DNA from: Sporomusa sp. KB1
GTDB lineage: Bacteria; Bacillota; Negativicutes; Sporomusales; Sporomusaceae
Length of the DNA: 64,000 bases
Reading direction: 5' to 3'
Assembly (NCBI RefSeq): GCF_007830295.1
Contig: NZ_VLKC01000002.1
Location: 4,695,157 to 4,759,156 of the forward strand
Below the pieces are notes generated by a model. It saw nothing but the letters and a program-made list of their open reading frames with translations. It was not told the origin of the DNA and did not search any database. The position numbers and the translations under genes were made by a program. Numbering within the stretch: the stretch's first letter is position 1; every line of letters begins with the position of its first letter. This document shows, piece after piece, positions 61,304-64,000 of this stretch.

Positions 61304-63352
61304 TTAGTTTAAATTAATAGTACAGATGCCGTACTCTTTAAGTCTTCTATATAAAGTAGTACGACTCATCCGAAGTATATTGGCAGCTTCTTTCACATTA
61401 TTATTAGCCGCCAATAGAGCACTTTCAATAGCTTCTCTCTCTAATTCGGCCAATGTTTTTGCTGAACCTTCATTATTAGTCAAATATTCGCTTTTGGTTA
61501 TTCTTATGGGTAAATCATACAAAGTAATTTTTCCACCTACGGACATACTTACTGCATAATCCATTGCGTTTTTTAAATCTCGTACATTTCCTGGCCATTC
61601 ATATCTCAGAATTTTTTGTTTTACTGCATCATCCATCTGGGGTATTGCAGTCTGCGTTGCACATTCCTCTTCAATAAAATGCTCAGCAAGTTTTAAAATA
61701 TCTCCTTTTCTTTGACGAAGTGGGGGAATCCAAATTTCAAAAGTTGCAATACGATAATACAAATCTTCCCTAAAGCTCTTATTGCTGATCATTTCCTGCA
61801 AATTTTTATTAGTGGCCGCTACTATACGAAAATCAACTTTGCTAGATTCTATTCCCCCAATACGCGTTACTTGTTTATCTTCTAGAACACGAAGAAATAC
61901 CGCCTGTAATTCTAATGGCATATCTCCTATTTCATCTAAAAAAAGTGTTCCGCCATGTGCCGATTGGATTTTCCCAATACGTCCACCTTTGTCAGCACCA
62001 GTAAAAGAGCCTCCTTCATAGCCGAAAAGTTCACTTTCAAGAATACCTTTCGGTAAAGCTGCACAATTGACAGCAACAAAAGGTCCTTCTGGTCGCGATT
62101 CTTGATGAATTGCCTGAGCAAATAGTTCTTTTCCTGTACCACTTTCTCCAATCAGTAATATACTTTTCATAGTATTAGTTACTCTCTTCACTATTTGTTT
62201 GGATTTAAGCATTTCCTCGCTATCACCCAAAATTGTATCCACAGGATGAGTAATATCTGCATTTTGGGGTAAAGGTATCTTGTTGCCTATCAGATTGGAA
62301 ATACAGATCAACACAGAATTTTCATTTAGCGCGGTAGAGGAAGGTTTCGCTTTAATAAGATATTTATGGTCATTACTCACACAGGTATACTGGGCAGTCA
62401 ATTTATTATTTCTTGTTTTTTTCTTGTAAAGTTTTTCTATTGCTGGTATTACACCAAGAATAGTGGAATAGGGCTTTCCTATTACATTATCTTTTTTTAT
62501 ATTAAACAGAGCTTCTCCATTATTATTTATATATGAAATGTTTCCTGTTGAGTCAACAGCGATAACAGATTCATCAACTAGAGACATCGCCGTATCAAAC
62601 GAAAAGCTCTCTACCCTGATTTGTGGTTTGTAAGTTTGCGCTACGATGGTTTGTTCAATATTTTTTTCTAACATAAATAAAAAATTAAGCATCCATAGAA
62701 AATGGGATTTTTCCATTTCGGTGTATTTAATCTCTTCAAAATATGGAATCGTTAATGCTGCTATAATGGTATCAGTTTGATCGTAAATGGGTACAGAAAA
62801 TGTAACTTTCGGTTTTCGTAAATCCGGATGAAAATTCTCCGGTGAAAGAACGAACACCGGCTTTTCTAAGTTAACGCAAAGGGTATGGGAGGTAGTCCCG
62901 ACTGACTCTTCGGACAAATCATTGCCTAATCCCATTCCATCTAAAGCACTATTAGCTACAAACAGAGTAATACCATTTTTATCATACAATGATAGTCCAG
63001 AGGATTTATTCATAAGATTATGAGATGCAAAATTCGTTAATAAGGGCATAGCTGAATCAATTAGTGTTTTATTATCCTTAAGCAACATTTTACTTTGTTT
63101 ATCGTTTATTTTTTTCAATATAAGTGCTTTATCAGGTTTTATATTATAATTTTTCGATCGAATCCAAGAATTAACTATAGGCTTTCTTACGATTGAATAT
63201 TCTAATGGGGATTGATTGTACTTTATTAAATTAGTATAGTAATTTTGAATTTCTGTAAATTGATTTGAAGTATAATGAAAAAATGATAACATCTCAGATA
63301 ATGTTTGAGAAGAAAAAACATTTTTCATTTCATGTAGTGATTGATAGTCCAT
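61304..63352 (-). CDS. Sigma-54-dependent activator (second paralogue)
   Basis: 682 residues, same layout as the activator at 50634: sensor region with LGNDLSEESVGTTSHTLCVN, a PAS domain (VDESVIAVDSTGNISYINNN), AAA+ domain with GESGTGKE, GSFTGADKGG and FLDEIGDMP, and a Fis-type HTH (NNVKEAANILRMSRTTLYRR). The sensor regions of the two are clearly related but diverged, so they may answer to related compounds. GGGGC ahead of the ATG is a weak ribosome site. No gene in the immediate vicinity on its strand. Confidence 0.92.
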   Translation of the reverse strand: MDYQSLHEMKNVFSSQTLSEMLSFFHYTSNQFTEIQNYYTNLIKYNQSPLEYSIVRKPIVNSWIRSKNYNIKPDKALILKKINDKQSKMLLKDNKTLIDSAMPLLTNFASHNLMNKSSGLSLYDKNGITLFVANSALDGMGLGNDLSEESVGTTSHTLCVNLEKPVFVLSPENFHPDLRKPKVTFSVPIYDQTDTIIAALTIPYFEEIKYTEMEKSHFLWMLNFLFMLEKNIEQTIVAQTYKPQIRVESFSFDTAMSLVDESVIAVDSTGNISYINNNGEALFNIKKDNVIGKPYSTILGVIPAIEKLYKKKTRNNKLTAQYTCVSNDHKYLIKAKPSSTALNENSVLICISNLIGNKIPLPQNADITHPVDTILGDSEEMLKSKQIVKRVTNTMKSILLIGESGTGKELFAQAIHQESRPEGPFVAVNCAALPKGILESELFGYEGGSFTGADKGGRIGKIQSAHGGTLFLDEIGDMPLELQAVFLRVLEDKQVTRIGGIESSKVDFRIVAATNKNLQEMISNKSFREDLYYRIATFEIWIPPLRQRKGDILKLAEHFIEEECATQTAIPQMDDAVKQKILRYEWPGNVRDLKNAMDYAVSMSVGGKITLYDLPIRITKSEYLTNNEGSAKTLAELEREAIESALLAANNNVKEAANILRMSRTTLYRRLKEYGICTINLN

Positions 63353-63507
63353 ATCACAAAAGCCCCTTTAAAAATAACAATAATACATGTGTAGTAATTC
63401 TAATAATATTATACCTTATTTTTTCGGTTCTGGTGCAAAAAAAGAAACAAGGATATACTCTTTCCATAATTGAGAAAAATGAGGGAAGAGTTAATCGTTA
63501 GGAATGT

Positions 63508-63650
63508 TAGCAGCCCTAACAACAGCGCGGATTTGGTCATCGAATGTACCACACCAGCCATTGTTGAGCAGTAGACTGCATCCAAGTGCCAATTCAAGAA
63601 ACGCATTGGCCAAACCAATAATATCGAAAATTACGTTGGGATAAGGCAGG
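63508..63650 (-). pseudogene. MFS transporter N-terminal remnant
   Basis: The minus strand reads QRNFRYYWFGQCVS, stop, IGTWMQSTAQQWLVWYI. NFRxxWxGQxxSxxGTWMQ is the well-known start of EntS/MFS_3-type carriers. An in-frame stop and loss of everything after helix 1 mark it as dead. Confidence 0.75.
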
Positions 63651-63813
63651 GTATATTTTCTTTAGTTTATCTATCATCGTTTGCCACTTATTTCTTCTAA
63701 AATTATTCTAAAAATTAGAGGTTATTATATAGTCATCAGGTTGATGAAATATATTTAGAGTGGAAAAGCTACTCTATTAAGATAGATTGTAGTCAAGTCA
63801 GGGAGGTTTTAAA

Positions 63814-63915
63814 ATGTATGGTCATTTCCCACCAGGCTTGGTTGCTTTCGGTATGTTGCGTTTAGCCGTTGTTGGTGACGGATTATATTTACTATATAAT
63901 ATTTTTAAGTCGTGA
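63814..63915 (+). CDS. 33-residue hydrophobic small protein
   Basis: MYGHFPPGLVAFGMLRLAVV followed by GDGLYLLYNIFKS. GGGAGG lies 7 nt before the ATG. One membrane helix is likely. It has no recognised family. The rest of the window (63916-64000) shows nothing. Confidence 0.55.
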   Translation: MYGHFPPGLVAFGMLRLAVVGDGLYLLYNIFKS

Positions 63916-64000
63916 AGCGGATTGCTGATAAAATGAATGTTTGATTTTTCGGCAAAGGATGGATGGTTAGTTCACATATTTGTGATAAATTATTCAGAAC

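Overview
The window looks like a chromosomal segment of a diderm Firmicute of the Negativicutes, most likely a Sporomusa-like acetogen. TonB-dependent outer-membrane receptors and TonB/ExbBD energising genes sit beside AT-rich Firmicute-type features: strong AGGAGG ribosome sites, cobalamin riboswitches, ECF transporters and a 2-hydroxyacyl-CoA dehydratase-type activase. This assignment is inference from gene content; no rRNA or core phylogenetic marker is present.

Layout. (1) 1-1.7 kb, minus strand: a MoxR ATPase and a partial vWA (CoxE-like) partner. (2) 1.9-5.4 kb: a scrap built from pieces of the btuB-like receptor and RND genes found intact 25-30 kb away, a transposase scrap, a Fur box, a decayed exbB, a frameshifted exbD, tonB and an AraC regulator. 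(3) 5.6-14.2 kb: a Fur-box palindrome followed by an iron or metallophore uptake operon (EcfT, fused double EcfA, S component, TonB receptor, two YbtP/Q-like ABC half-transporters). (4) 14.3-33.6 kb: a cobalamin regulon with five B12 riboswitches. It holds a RACo-like corrinoid activator, a truncated CbiK, a kinase-like protein, a four-gene ATP-driven low-potential reductase operon (membrane protein, NapH-like polyferredoxin, HgdB/double-cubane-like protein, activase), a BtuB-like receptor, an RND efflux pair with a frameshift, and cobO. (5) 33.6-42.2 kb: a MarR regulator with five copies of its putative operator, a membrane Fe-S oxidoreductase, a TiaS-like protein, a third TonB receptor and an ECF S component. 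(6) 42.7-63.4 kb: an apparently sigma-54-controlled catabolic region with a UroD-type methyltransferase, two nearly identical MFS carriers, an aromatic-acid-type MFS carrier, two sigma-54 activators, a DUF362 ferredoxin, a molybdopterin oxidoreductase of the catechol dehydroxylase/transhydroxylase type with its ferredoxin subunit and a 40-residue MCFRP zinc ribbon, a DASS carrier and a chemoreceptor.

Two themes stand out. First, duplication and decay are frequent: fragments of RND, TonB receptor, AraC, TolC, MFS, UroD, ene-reductase, MarR, ECF-S and tRNA genes lie between intact genes, often close to a full-length paralogue. Second, there are at least three families of dispersed structured repeats (copies near 33.8/45.4 kb, 25.5/61.2 kb and 42.5/50.3 kb) whose stems differ by paired changes, suggesting that the folded form is under selection. 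Four matches to the -24/-12 promoter consensus precede three genes on the plus strand and one on the minus strand in region 6 and suggest one regulon.

All assignments come from reading translations and motifs by eye; no database search was run.
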